Assembly (NCBI GenBank): GCA_018365995.1
Contig: JAGZIY010000010.1
Coordinates: forward strand, 14,331 to 78,330
Source: Butyricicoccus pullicaecorum
GTDB taxonomy: Bacteria; Bacillota; Clostridia; Oscillospirales; Butyricicoccaceae
DNA length: 64,000 bases
Direction of reading: 5' to 3'
Shown here in pieces: positions 33,545 to 42,637 of this stretch. The position numbers were made by a program, and so were the translations under genes. Under the pieces are notes generated by a model, which ran no database searches, had not been told where the DNA came from, and saw nothing but the letters and a program-made list of their open reading frames with translations. How positions within the stretch are numbered: the stretch's first letter is position 1; the number at the start of each line of letters is the position of its first letter.

Positions 33545-34338
33545 AGACAAATCACCCCCGCCTGTACACCGCGCTTTCCGTTTGTTGCCCGATGTGACCA
33601 GAAGATGTCTGCATGACATCGCGTACAAATGCCGCTGTTTATGATATTCTCCGGCAGGAGCCCTGCCTGACGCAGGGTATCGACATGAATCCCTTGCAGA
33701 TCCACATGGAATTTTGCGCCTTTCTTGAGGATATGTGCCTGTGCGGCAGCACCCATCTGTTTCTGCATGGCGTCCGGCACATCGGCATCGGTTTCAAAGC
33801 AGCTTTGACAGATGGAAGGTCCGATGACCGCGATGATTTGATGGGGCTGTGCGCCGCTTTCTGTCATTTTTTCCACGGTCTTTGCAGGAATTTGCTTGGC
33901 TGTGCCGCGCCAGCCGGCGTGACATACCCCGCAAACTTGGTTCACAGGGTCACAAAAGAGCGTGACCACACAGTCGGCATAGAATCCGGCGAGCGGGGTA
34001 TCGGGCAGCGCTGTGACCAGCGCATCGGCGTTCCAGTCCATCGGTTTGTACAGTCCGGTGCCCGTCGTCTGCTCGGTGACGATGACGGCGCGGTCGTCAT
34101 GCACCTGTTGGGTGAGGGTCATGCGTTCGAGTGGGATATGCAGCGCCTGCGCAAGACGGGTATAGTTTTCTCGCACGCAGGCGGGGTCATCGCCGCGCTG
34201 AAAGCCCAGATTGAGGCTTTCACAGTCACCCGTGCTGACACCGCCCGCCTTTGTGGTAAAGGCATGGCGTACAGGCAGTCTGTCGCAGGTATAATATATT
34301 AAATCACCGCATTGCCTGCGGTGCATGGAAGCATGCAT
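33541..34338 (-). CDS. pgeF: Peptidoglycan editing factor PgeF (YfiH/LACC1 family)
   Basis: A 265-residue multicopper-oxidase-like protein that, in characterised members, removes wrongly built cell-wall precursors and acts as a purine nucleoside enzyme. Zinc-site residues are visible in LTQQVHDD, GFYADCVV and CHAGWRGT. AGGAGG stands seven bases before the ATG at 34338. The very long upstream frame (to 34698) crosses promoters and is rejected. It is the first gene of the pgeF, binding-protein, mnmA, CPBP unit. Confidence 0.92.
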   Translation of the reverse strand: MHASMHRRQCGDLIYYTCDRLPVRHAFTTKAGGVSTGDCESLNLGFQRGDDPACVRENYTRLAQALHIPLERMTLTQQVHDDRAVIVTEQTTGTGLYKPMDWNADALVTALPDTPLAGFYADCVVTLFCDPVNQVCGVCHAGWRGTAKQIPAKTVEKMTESGAQPHQIIAVIGPSICQSCFETDADVPDAMQKQMGAAAQAHILKKGAKFHVDLQGIHVDTLRQAGLLPENIINSGICTRCHADIFWSHRATNGKRGVQAGVICL

Positions 34339-34453
34339 GGGTTTTCCTCCTGAGCTTTCGGTGAGAACACGTTGTCGTTCTGTGGATTGGGTACGGTTTG
34401 TAGTTTTTGCAATACAGAAAAATTCTATTTTGTATCGGTTGATTAACTTAATC

Positions 34454-34483
34454 ATTATACTACATTGGATACAGGGTCTACAA
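34454..34483 (-). promoter_or_regulatory. Possible promoter of the pgeF operon
   Basis: A consensus TATAAT (34454-34459) on the minus strand with a weak TTGTAG at 18 bp, about 115 bp before pgeF. Confidence 0.4.
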
Positions 34484-34553
34484 GGGGAGAAAGACGCTTT
34501 CTGCCTTGGTTTGTCACTGTGTATGAAATCTATGGCAGATGTGCGCCTTTTCC

Positions 34554-34582
34554 TTGACAAGAAAGACAAAAAGTTATACAAT
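34554..34582 (+). promoter_or_regulatory. Promoter of rny
   Basis: TTGACA and TACAAT with a 17-bp spacer, 120 bp before the RNase Y start. Confidence 0.8.
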
Positions 34583-34701
34583 ATTTGTGTAATACCTTTT
34601 GTAATTATGTACGGCGCCCAGGCCGGAATACTTATATGGGTTATTATTGCTTTACAGATTTTTGCAAACAAATTTTTCTTGGAGGTGTTTCTCAACAATC
34701 T

Positions 34702-36240
34702 ATGGATATGCCAATCATCCTCGTCGGTGTTGTCGGTGTGATTCTTGGTTTATTCGTAGGCTACCTGTACCGCAAGCAGGTTGCGGAAAAAGAAATTGGC
34801 AGCGCTGAACAGGAAGCTACCCGCATCGTAAACGATGCTATTAAGTCTGCTGAAACAAAAAAACGTGAGGCGATCTTGGAAGCGAAGGACGAAATCCACA
34901 AAAATCGGAGTGAGGCCGAACGCGAAATCAAAGAGCGCCGCAACGAAACCCAAAAGCTGGAGCGCCGTCTCGCTCAGAAAGAGGAGACGCTCGACCGCAA
35001 AACAGATGCGCTGGACCAGAAAAATGAGGAGCTTAACCGCAGACTCACACAGGTGCAGAAAACGCAGGAATCCTGTGAGCAGCTCAAAAATGAGCAGCTT
35101 GCAGCGCTGGAACGCATTTCCGGCTTGACCCGTGAGGAGGCAAAGGATTATCTCGTTTCCTCCATCGAGCAGGAGGCACAGCATGATGCCGCAGTGAAGC
35201 TGCGCGAAATCAATCAGCGCACAAAGGAAGAGGCGGAGTCCACCGCTCGTGAACTCATTTCCATCGCCATTCAGCGCTGTGCCGCCGATCATGTTGCAGA
35301 GGCAACCGTTTCGGTTGTCGCACTGCCGAACGATGAAATGAAGGGACGCATCATTGGCCGTGAGGGACGCAATATCCGTACTCTTGAAACGCTGACTGGT
35401 GTGGATCTCATTATTGATGATACCCCAGAAGCCATTACGTTGTCCTCCTTCGATCCGGTTCGCCGTGAGGTTGCACGCATGGCTCTCGAAAAGCTGATTG
35501 CAGATGGACGTATTCACCCGACCCGTATTGAGGAAATGGTCGAAAAGTCCCGCAGGGAAATCGACCAAATCATCAAGAGCGAGGGCGAACGCGCCACTTT
35601 TGAAACAGGGATTCATGGTCTGCACCCTGAGCTCATCAAGCTGCTCGGCAGACTGCGTTACCGTACAAGCTATGGTCAGAATATCCTCATGCACTCGATT
35701 GAGGTTGCGCATGTTGCTGGAATTCTGGCATCTGAGCTGGGCATTGACCCTGTGCCTGCCCGCCGTGCAGGTCTGCTGCATGATATCGGCAAGGCGGTTG
35801 ACCATGAGGTGGAAGGTTCGCATGTCAGTATCGGCGTGGATCTTGCAAAGAAGTACAAGGAAAGCCCGCAGATTATTCATGCAATCGCCGCACATCATGG
35901 CGATGTAGAGCCGCAGACCATCGTAGCATGTCTCGTGCAGGCGGCAGATGCAATTTCTGCTGCACGCCCGGGGGCACGCCGCGAGAATCTGGAAAACTAT
36001 ATCAAGCGTTTGGAAAAGCTGGAAGAAATTGCAAACACGACGCCGGGTGTTTCCGGTTCCTACGCAATTCAGGCTGGACGCGAAATTCGCATCATTGTAA
36101 AGCCGGACGAGGTTTCTGACGATAACATGGTGCTTTTGGCACGTGATATTGCAAAGCATATTGAAGATCAGCTCGATTATCCCGGGCAAATCAAGATCAA
36201 TATGATTCGCGAGACCCGTGCAATTGATTATGCAAAATAA
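34702..36240 (+). CDS. rny: Ribonuclease Y
   Basis: A 512-residue membrane-anchored endoribonuclease that starts mRNA decay. It has an N-terminal membrane helix (about 4-22), a long coiled coil (about 30-200), a KH domain (GRIIGREGRNIRTLE) and an HD domain (RAGLLHDIGKAVDHE, IHAIAAHHGDVE). The ATG at 34702 gives the usual start, but GGAGGTG lies 14 bases away, a rather long gap. No better codon fits. It is a single gene with its own promoter and terminator. Confidence 0.96.
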   Translation: MDMPIILVGVVGVILGLFVGYLYRKQVAEKEIGSAEQEATRIVNDAIKSAETKKREAILEAKDEIHKNRSEAEREIKERRNETQKLERRLAQKEETLDRKTDALDQKNEELNRRLTQVQKTQESCEQLKNEQLAALERISGLTREEAKDYLVSSIEQEAQHDAAVKLREINQRTKEEAESTARELISIAIQRCAADHVAEATVSVVALPNDEMKGRIIGREGRNIRTLETLTGVDLIIDDTPEAITLSSFDPVRREVARMALEKLIADGRIHPTRIEEMVEKSRREIDQIIKSEGERATFETGIHGLHPELIKLLGRLRYRTSYGQNILMHSIEVAHVAGILASELGIDPVPARRAGLLHDIGKAVDHEVEGSHVSIGVDLAKKYKESPQIIHAIAAHHGDVEPQTIVACLVQAADAISAARPGARRENLENYIKRLEKLEEIANTTPGVSGSYAIQAGREIRIIVKPDEVSDDNMVLLARDIAKHIEDQLDYPGQIKINMIRETRAIDYAK

Positions 36241-36266
36241 ACAGACAAAAAACCGACAACACCGCG

Positions 36267-36297
36267 AAAGAGGGAAGCATATGCTTCCCTCTTTTTT
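36267..36297. terminator. Terminator of rny (bidirectional)
   Basis: A perfect palindrome AAAGAGGGAAGCAT/ATGCTTCCCTCTTT followed by TTTT. It can also serve pth on the other strand. Confidence 0.85.
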
Positions 36298-36319
36298 GAC
36301 AGCAAGACAGGCTGTTTTT

Positions 36320-36958
36320 TTATTGTCCGTTGAATTTCTGCGCGGCAGAAGCGGTACCATTTAAGATGATTTCCGCTGCGGCATCCATTGCCCGCAGAAC
36401 TGTTTGATGCAGCACGGGAAGTTCCTCGGCAGAGAATTTGGAAAGCACCCAGTCTGCAAGGTCATAGTCAGGGTGCGGCTTTGCGCCGATTCCGATTTTT
36501 ACGCGGGGGAATAAATCCGAATTGAGATGATAGATAATATTCTTGATACCGTTTTGTCCGCCTGCGGAGCCTTTGGCGCGTACACGCAGCCGACCCACAG
36601 GCAGGGAGATGTCGTCGAACAGTACAAGGATACGTTCTGGCGGGATTTTATAAAATGCTGCGGCATCGCGCACCGCTTCGCCAGACAGGTTCATAAAGGT
36701 CTGAGGCTTCATGAACAATACACGCTTGCCGCCCAGTGTGCCGTCTCCGACAAGTGCCTTGAACTTCATCTGGCTGATGCGCTGTCCGGTTTTGGCGCAA
36801 TAGGCATCAAGCGCACAAAAGCCTGCGTTGTGTCGGGTGTTTTCGTACTGACTGCCCGGGTTGCCAAGCCCCACGACCAACCATTCGACCGGTCCGGTAT
36901 CCTGATTTTTCTGCGCGCGTTCCTGCGCAAGTTTGTCGAAGATATCGAAAATTGACAT
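36320..36958 (-). CDS. pth: Peptidyl-tRNA hydrolase
   Basis: A 212-residue hydrolase that frees tRNA from dropped-off peptidyl-tRNA. The core has the classic residues Asn in GLGNPGSQYENTRHNAGF, His in the same segment, and Asp in VLFDDISLP, with GGQNGIKNI for tRNA binding. About 25 extra residues precede the core (MSIFDIFDKLAQ), which the family usually lacks. The ribosome site AAGGAG supports that long start. Confidence 0.95.
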   Translation of the reverse strand: MSIFDIFDKLAQERAQKNQDTGPVEWLVVGLGNPGSQYENTRHNAGFCALDAYCAKTGQRISQMKFKALVGDGTLGGKRVLFMKPQTFMNLSGEAVRDAAAFYKIPPERILVLFDDISLPVGRLRVRAKGSAGGQNGIKNIIYHLNSDLFPRVKIGIGAKPHPDYDLADWVLSKFSAEELPVLHQTVLRAMDAAAEIILNGTASAAQKFNGQ

Positions 36959-36973
36959 AGTGTTTCTCCTTAG

Positions 36974-37003
36974 AAAAGGCTCCCCAAATCGGGGAGCCTT
37001 GGA
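36974..37003 (-). terminator. Terminator between fakA and pth
   Basis: AAGGCTCCCC pairs with GGGGAGCCTT around a 5-base loop, followed by TTTTCT on the minus strand, right after the fakA stop. Confidence 0.8.
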
Positions 37004-37012
37004 TTTTGTGGT

Positions 37013-38662
37013 TTACTCAACCGAGAGGATGTAATAATAAACAGGCTGACCGCCGTTGATGACGGTGATTTCCAAGTCGTGATTTTCGCGAAGGAACATT
37101 TCCTCAAGTTTTACGGCTTCTTCCTCGGAAACGCCCTCGCCATAAATAATGGTAGCAAAGGTACTGTCTGCGCGCACCAACTCACGCACCAGCTTTTTGA
37201 GCACATCATGCGGACGCTTGCTGTTTGCCGCAAGCTTACCCTCGCACAGCGCAAGGTATTCGCCTTCCTTGATTTTCTTTCCGTCAAACTCTGAATTGCG
37301 CGCTGCATAAGTGACCTGTCCGGCGCGCACACCATCGATTGCCTGCTGCATAACCTCGGTGTTTTCGGCTTCTTCAGCTTCGCCGTCAAAGACCAGAAGA
37401 GCAGAAATCCCCTGCGGGATATTTTTGGTCGGCATGATGATAACCTTTTTATTTTCACACAAAACAGCTGCCTGTTGGGCTGCCATAATGATATTTTTGT
37501 TGTTGGGGAATACATAAACGACCTCTGCCGGTGTGCGGTCTACGGCGCGCAGAATGTCCTCAGTGGAGGGGTTCATGGTCTGACCGCCCTGCACAATCTC
37601 GTCACAGCCAAGGTCGCTGAAAACGGTGTGCAGACCCTCGCCGGCAGCAACGGCAACAAAACCGTATTTCTTTTCCGGCTCACGGATTTCACGGTCCTTG
37701 GGCGCAACCGTGCCTTCAATGACCTTTGCCGTATGCTGCTCGCGCATGTTTTCGATTTTGATAGTCAGCAGCGGGCCGAACTTCAGTCCCTCCTCAAGAA
37801 CCTTGTTGGGCTGGTCGGTGTGTACATGTACCTTTACGATATCGTCGTCCTCGACTACAACAAGAGAGTCCCCGATTTCGCCAAGCAGTGCACGCATACG
37901 TCCGACATTGCGCGCCTTGTCCTTACGCGCCGCGATGAACTCCGTGCAGTAGGTGAAGGTGATATCCTCATCGTTGATGGCACCAAAATCTGCCGCGGCT
38001 TCGGAGGACGTGTTTTGTTCAATCTTACGCTCCTTGTGGATTCCGCGGAATGCATCGAACATACCTTCAAAGATGACAAGAAAGCCGAAACCGCCGGCGT
38101 CCACAACGCCAGCCTTTTCCAGTACCGGATTTTGCTTTGTGGTTTCGGCAAGTGCGGTCTGGCCGCGTTCCAGAATGGCTTCAAATACATCGTGTACGGA
38201 AAGTGTCGGATTGCTCTGACACAGCTCCACAGCATGCTGTGCAGCCACGCGGGTAACGGTGAGAATTGTGCCCTCGGCGGGCTTCATAACCGCCTTGTAG
38301 GCGGTTTCAACACCCTCACGCAGTGCAATTGCAAAATCGCAGCCGTCTGCTTCGGTTTTTTCACGCAGCTTTTTTGCCATGCCGCGGAACAGCAGGGAGA
38401 GAATGACGCCCGAATTGCCGCGTGCGCCGCGCAGAAGTGCAGAAGCAGCCGCATCGGCTGCCTTTGCAAGGGCAGGGTCGGTCAGACGCTGCATTTCCTC
38501 TCTTGCTGCCTGCATGGTCATGGACATATTTGTGCCTGTATCACCATCAGGAACAGGGAATACGTTTAGCTCATTTGCCTGCTCCTTTTTCTCAGCAATG
38601 GCGAGGGCGCCCTCCATAACCATTTGCTGAAAGAGCAGCCCAGTGATTTTCTGGTCGTTCAT
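37013..38662 (-). CDS. fakA: Fatty acid kinase subunit FakA (DAK2 / YloV family)
   Basis: A 549-residue kinase that, with a FakB carrier, phosphorylates exogenous fatty acids. The N-terminal DAK2 domain has NVFPVPDGDTGTNMS and LLRGARGNSGVILS, which bind ATP and magnesium. A middle domain and a C-terminal degV-like domain follow. No fakB is in the window. It follows the asp23-like gene by 24 bp, the conserved Firmicutes order. Confidence 0.93.
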   Translation of the reverse strand: MNDQKITGLLFQQMVMEGALAIAEKKEQANELNVFPVPDGDTGTNMSMTMQAAREEMQRLTDPALAKAADAAASALLRGARGNSGVILSLLFRGMAKKLREKTEADGCDFAIALREGVETAYKAVMKPAEGTILTVTRVAAQHAVELCQSNPTLSVHDVFEAILERGQTALAETTKQNPVLEKAGVVDAGGFGFLVIFEGMFDAFRGIHKERKIEQNTSSEAAADFGAINDEDITFTYCTEFIAARKDKARNVGRMRALLGEIGDSLVVVEDDDIVKVHVHTDQPNKVLEEGLKFGPLLTIKIENMREQHTAKVIEGTVAPKDREIREPEKKYGFVAVAAGEGLHTVFSDLGCDEIVQGGQTMNPSTEDILRAVDRTPAEVVYVFPNNKNIIMAAQQAAVLCENKKVIIMPTKNIPQGISALLVFDGEAEEAENTEVMQQAIDGVRAGQVTYAARNSEFDGKKIKEGEYLALCEGKLAANSKRPHDVLKKLVRELVRADSTFATIIYGEGVSEEEAVKLEEMFLRENHDLEITVINGGQPVYYYILSVE

Positions 38663-38686
38663 GTTTTGTGTTACTCCTCTTTTCTG

Positions 38687-39037
38687 TCAGTCTGCTTTGA
38701 TGCTCTCGACGTAGATATCCACGTTTTTGACATCGATTCCCGTCAGCTGTTCGACGTGATAACGAACCTCACTGATGATTGAACGGCATACAGAGGCGAT
38801 ATTGATTCCGTGGTCGACTGCGATATGCAGATCGATGTTGATGCCGCCGTCGGGTGCTTCAGAGATTTTGACACCACGGCTCATGTTTTCCCGACGCAGA
38901 AGATGGGCAACGCCGTCTGCTACCGAGCGAACCGTCATACCCTTGACACCAAAGCAGGAAGATGCTGCATAGCCCGCAATGCCAGCCATGACATCGGGTG
39001 CAATCTCGATATATCCAAGTTCATTATTGATTCTCAT
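38687..39037 (-). CDS. Asp23/Gls24 family envelope-stress protein
   Basis: A 116-residue protein. It begins MRINNELGYIEIAPDVM, and the family pattern ends DIHVAVDHG/INIASVC and VDIYVESI. These proteins line the inner face of the membrane and affect envelope stress and division. AGGTA precedes the ATG at 39037. It is co-transcribed with fakA from the promoter at 39134-39162. Confidence 0.9.
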   Translation of the reverse strand: MRINNELGYIEIAPDVMAGIAGYAASSCFGVKGMTVRSVADGVAHLLRRENMSRGVKISEAPDGGINIDLHIAVDHGINIASVCRSIISEVRYHVEQLTGIDVKNVDIYVESIKAD

Positions 39038-39133
39038 AAGTACCTCCCAAAAGTGAAACCGTTCAGGGGTTGGGGCATGAACCCAAACCCGCATGTTTTA
39101 CGGATGTGCTTTGCACATATGTACCTAGTTTTT

Positions 39134-39162
39134 ATTTTATAATACTTTGCGTAAATAAACAA
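39134..39162 (-). promoter_or_regulatory. Promoter of the asp23-like gene and fakA
   Basis: TTGTTT and TAAAAT on the minus strand with a 17-bp spacer. Confidence 0.55.
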
Positions 39163-39264
39163 GAGGATTTTTTGAAGCTTATCATAGAAACGGGGAATGT
39201 TTCCGATTTTAACGGGGTGCAGGCGAAAAAAATGAGGGGATTTTTGCCGACTGCAACAAAAGGT

Positions 39265-39320
39265 TTGCTTTTTTGATCGGATTCGGATATAATAAGTGCA
39301 GATAAGCAGAACAAATTTTC
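39265..39320 (+). promoter_or_regulatory. lexA promoter with a possible SOS box
   Basis: TTGCTT and consensus TATAAT with a 17-bp spacer (39265-39293). GAAC-AAAT-TTTC at 39309-39320 matches the Firmicutes SOS box GAAC-N4-GTTC except for one base and lies just after the transcription start. It would let LexA repress itself and recG. Confidence 0.55.
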
Positions 39321-39375
39321 GATTATATAGATTGCTGAAAACAGATACAACACCCAAAATTTGGAAAGGTGCTAT

Positions 39376-39969
39376 ATGGATAACTTAAACGAAAAGCAAA
39401 GACAGATTTTGAAATATATTGCAGAGGCGACTGCGCAGCAGGGCTATCCGCCCTCTGTGCGTGAAATTGGACAGCATGTCGGGCTGCGCTCGTCCTCGTC
39501 GGTGCATGCGCATCTCATGAAGCTGCGCGAGGAAGGATATCTGGAGCAAGACGCGCACAAGACCCGCTCGCTGGTTGTTAAGGGCATGGCGGCAACGGTG
39601 CCGCAGGTACCGATTCTGGGCAGGGTGACTGCGGGTGCCCCCATTTTGGCGGCAGAGTTGGTGGAGGGCTATCTGCCCTATATGTCGGCAGGTGAATATG
39701 GGGAACATTTCGCCCTGCGGATTAAGGGAGATTCCATGACGCATGCAGGAATCTTGGACGGCGATTATATCATTGTGCACCGGCAGGAGTTTGCAAGGCA
39801 CGGGCAGATCGTGGTTGCGCTTTTGGACGATGAAGCGACCTGCAAGACCTTTACCGTACAGGACGGGCATGTATGGCTCATGCCGGAAAATCCGGCATAC
39901 TCCCCCATTGACGGACAAAATGCCCGTATTTTGGGCGTGGTCGTCGCGCTGCACAGAGAGTTTGTATGA
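39376..39969 (+). CDS. lexA: LexA repressor of the SOS response
   Basis: A 197-residue repressor. The winged-helix domain (1-65, GYPPSVREIGQHVGLRSSSSVHAHL) is followed by the self-cleaving domain: site Ala86-Gly87 in VTAGAP, Ser120 in GDSM, Lys157 in EATCKTF. GGAAAGGTG precedes the ATG at 39376, so the five-residue longer start is not used. Its stop overlaps the recG start (ATGA), tying recG to SOS control. Confidence 0.97.
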   Translation: MDNLNEKQRQILKYIAEATAQQGYPPSVREIGQHVGLRSSSSVHAHLMKLREEGYLEQDAHKTRSLVVKGMAATVPQVPILGRVTAGAPILAAELVEGYLPYMSAGEYGEHFALRIKGDSMTHAGILDGDYIIVHRQEFARHGQIVVALLDDEATCKTFTVQDGHVWLMPENPAYSPIDGQNARILGVVVALHREFV

Positions 39970-41999
39970 CCGGTAGGGACAGCGTTGGCGCAGTCAAGGG
40001 CATCGGTGTCAAAAAACAGGCATTGTTTGAAAAAATGTCTATCTGTACTCTGCACGATGCACGGGAGTTTTATCCGCGGGATTATGAGGATCGTACAAAA
40101 CTGGTGCCCATTTCCGAATTGGCAGAGGGAGAGAAGGCGGCGATTTGTGCGGTCGTGGGTACGGAGCCTGCGACACGCAGAATCCGCAAGGGACTGGATA
40201 TGACCCGACTGCGCGTTTTTGACAGCACAGGCACACTATGGCTGACCTACTATAACAATCGGTATGGCACGGCGAACCTGCATGTGGGCAGTACCTATGT
40301 ATTTTATGGTAAGGTACAGGGAAGTGGGGCGCTGCGCAATATGGTTGCTCCTGCCAGCGAACCGGTTTTCACGGGACAGCCGCCGCCGCGCCGCATGTAT
40401 CCCATCTATCCGCTGACAGCGGGACTGACACAGCGCGATATCCAGCGCGTTGTGGAGGCAGCGCTTGCCGTGCCGGCAGAGCCGGAATGGCTGCCTGAGG
40501 ACATTGCCATGCGGCATCGGCTCATTTCCCATGCTGAGGCGCTGCAGCAGATTCATAAACCACAGACTGCCAGTGAGGTACAAGCTGCAAGGCAGCGGCT
40601 GATTTTCGAGGAGCTGTTCCTTCTGTGCTGCGGACTTGCACGGCTCAAGGATCGCCGCACCGGAGTTGCCGGACTGCCCTTTTCCAAAGGAGCACCTGAG
40701 GATTTTTGGACGCTCCTGCCCTTTGCGCCTACCGGCGCACAGCGGCGTGCAGCACAGGAAATCTGGCAGGACGTGCAGGGACAGCGCCCGATGAACCGTC
40801 TGGTGCAGGGTGATGTAGGCTCAGGCAAAACCGTTCTGACTGCCGTTCTCTGTTATCTTGCGGCGCAAAACGGCTATCAGTCGGCAATCATGGCGCCGAC
40901 AGAAATCCTTGCCGCGCAGCATATGGAATCGCTTGCGCCAATTTTTGCACAGGTGGGTGTCCGGTGTATGCTGCTGCTGGGCTCGATGAGCGCCAAGCAA
41001 AAGGCAGAATGTAAGACGAGAATCGCGGCAGGAGACGTGCAGGTCATCATTGGCACACACGCCATCATTCAAAAGGACGTGTCGTTTCAAAGGCTGGGTG
41101 CCGTAGTGGTCGATGAACAGCACCGCTTTGGTGTGGCGCAGCGCGCCATGCTCCACGAAAAGGGACAGACGCCGCATGTACTGGTAATGTCTGCCACACC
41201 AATCCCACGTACCCTTGCCCTCATCCTCTATGGGGATCTTGATGTGTCCGTGGTGGACGAATTGCCGCCGGGACGCACGCCGGTACCAACCTTTGCCGTA
41301 GGGGAATCCATGCGCCGGCGCATCGAAGCCTTTATCGAAAAGCAAATCGCAGAGGGAGGACAGGTCTATGTGGTCTGTCCGCTCGTTGAGGAGGGAGAAC
41401 TGCCCCTCAAAAGCGCGGAGGCACACGGCGCGGCATTGCAGAAATGTCTGCCGCATCGTCGGGTCGGTGTTCTGCATGGCAGGATGAAGTCCTCCGAAAA
41501 GGATACCGTCATGCGCCGGTTTGCCGCAGGGGAACTGGACATCTTGGTGGCGACAACTGTAATTGAAGTCGGTGTCAATGTACCCAATGCCAGTCTGATG
41601 GTCATTGAGGACGCAGATCGCTTTGGGCTGTCTCAGCTGCATCAGCTGCGCGGACGGGTGGGACGCGGCACACGGCAGTCTTACTGCATCTGTTTTGGAG
41701 CAGACAGGGGAGCGCAGGCAAGGGAACGCCTCAAGGTGCTTTGCAGCACCAATGACGGATTTGAGATTGCTCGTGCTGACCTTGCACAGCGTGGCCCGGG
41801 TGACTTTTTTGGCAAGCGTCAGCATGGTCTGCCTATGCTGCAGATAGCCGACCTTGCCGCCGATCTGACCCTCATGCAGAAGGCGAAGGACGAAGCAGAT
41901 GCTCTGCTTGCACAGAACCCAACACTGCTGGAGGTGCCTGCCCTGCGTGAGCGGGTGCAGCAGATGTTTTCTGACCATGTACAGGAGATCTTTAACTGA
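39966..41999 (+). CDS. recG: ATP-dependent DNA helicase RecG
   Basis: A 677-residue helicase that reverses stalled forks and migrates Holliday junctions. It has the wedge/OB domain at about 60-170, Walker A GDVGSGKT, motif II DEQHRFG, SATPIPRT, and the C-terminal QLHQLRGRVGRG and GPGDFFGKRQHG segments. The start overlaps lexA by 4 bp, an arrangement that ties fork repair to the SOS switch. Confidence 0.97.
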   Translation: MTGRDSVGAVKGIGVKKQALFEKMSICTLHDAREFYPRDYEDRTKLVPISELAEGEKAAICAVVGTEPATRRIRKGLDMTRLRVFDSTGTLWLTYYNNRYGTANLHVGSTYVFYGKVQGSGALRNMVAPASEPVFTGQPPPRRMYPIYPLTAGLTQRDIQRVVEAALAVPAEPEWLPEDIAMRHRLISHAEALQQIHKPQTASEVQAARQRLIFEELFLLCCGLARLKDRRTGVAGLPFSKGAPEDFWTLLPFAPTGAQRRAAQEIWQDVQGQRPMNRLVQGDVGSGKTVLTAVLCYLAAQNGYQSAIMAPTEILAAQHMESLAPIFAQVGVRCMLLLGSMSAKQKAECKTRIAAGDVQVIIGTHAIIQKDVSFQRLGAVVVDEQHRFGVAQRAMLHEKGQTPHVLVMSATPIPRTLALILYGDLDVSVVDELPPGRTPVPTFAVGESMRRRIEAFIEKQIAEGGQVYVVCPLVEEGELPLKSAEAHGAALQKCLPHRRVGVLHGRMKSSEKDTVMRRFAAGELDILVATTVIEVGVNVPNASLMVIEDADRFGLSQLHQLRGRVGRGTRQSYCICFGADRGAQARERLKVLCSTNDGFEIARADLAQRGPGDFFGKRQHGLPMLQIADLAADLTLMQKAKDEADALLAQNPTLLEVPALRERVQQMFSDHVQEIFN

Positions 42000-42089
42000 G
42001 AGCACGTCCAAACTGACTCCTCTTGGAGTGATTGTTTCACAACCATGTGGGGACTGGTGACAGCGGCTGCGCCCGATTTGCGCAAATAC

Positions 42090-42118
42090 TTGCAATTATA
42101 TGGCGAATCAGTTACAAT
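42090..42118 (+). promoter_or_regulatory. Promoter of nusB and downstream genes
   Basis: TTGCAA and TACAAT with a 17-bp spacer, 49 bp before the nusB start. Confidence 0.65.
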
Positions 42119-42166
42119 GAAAAAAATAAAAAAATTGTGATGGCACATAGATTATGGAGGATTGCT

Positions 42167-42637
42167 GTGAGCACGAAGAAAGCAGGCGTGAGCCGGAAAA
42201 AAGCAAGAGAAATTGCACTGCATTTGATTTTTGAACTGGGATTTGGTGCATTTGAGGCAGAAAATGTAATGACAGAGCGTCTGGACGAGGAAATCATGCG
42301 CTCGATTGGCAGCGAAATCGCACTCTATGCAGGCCCGCTCGATGCCGCTCAGACAAAGTATATTGTCACCGTGGTAAAGGGCGTTGCCGAGCATCTGGAA
42401 TCGCTCGATGCCAAAATTGCTCAAAATGCAAAGGGATGGAGCCTGTCCCGTCTGTCTCGGATTACCATGGCGATCCTGCGCCTTGCCCTGTACGAAATGC
42501 AGTATGTAGAAGATGTGCCGGTCGGTGCCGCCATCAATGAGGCGGTCGAGCTTGCGAAGGTTTATGACTCGGAAGAAACCGCAGCTTTTATCAATGGCGT
42601 TCTGGGTGCGGTGGCACGCGATGTGGAGCACGCATGA
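42167..42637 (+). CDS. nusB: Transcription antitermination factor NusB
   Basis: A 156-residue RNA-binding helical protein that works with NusE on rRNA antitermination. The start region SRKKAREIALHLIFEL and the C-terminal SLSRLSRITMAILRLALYEM and INEAVELAKVYDSEETAAFINGVL segments are typical. The GTG at 42167 lies six bases after GGAGG; the ATG at 42140 has no ribosome site. It overlaps the TsaD-like gene by 4 bp. Confidence 0.94.
   Translation: MSTKKAGVSRKKAREIALHLIFELGFGAFEAENVMTERLDEEIMRSIGSEIALYAGPLDAAQTKYIVTVVKGVAEHLESLDAKIAQNAKGWSLSRLSRITMAILRLALYEMQYVEDVPVGAAINEAVELAKVYDSEETAAFINGVLGAVARDVEHA

Noticed and set aside
34750..36360. 536-codon minus-strand frame opposite RNase Y
   Set aside because: It is an antisense shadow of a well-supported gene. 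It would also cross the rny terminator.
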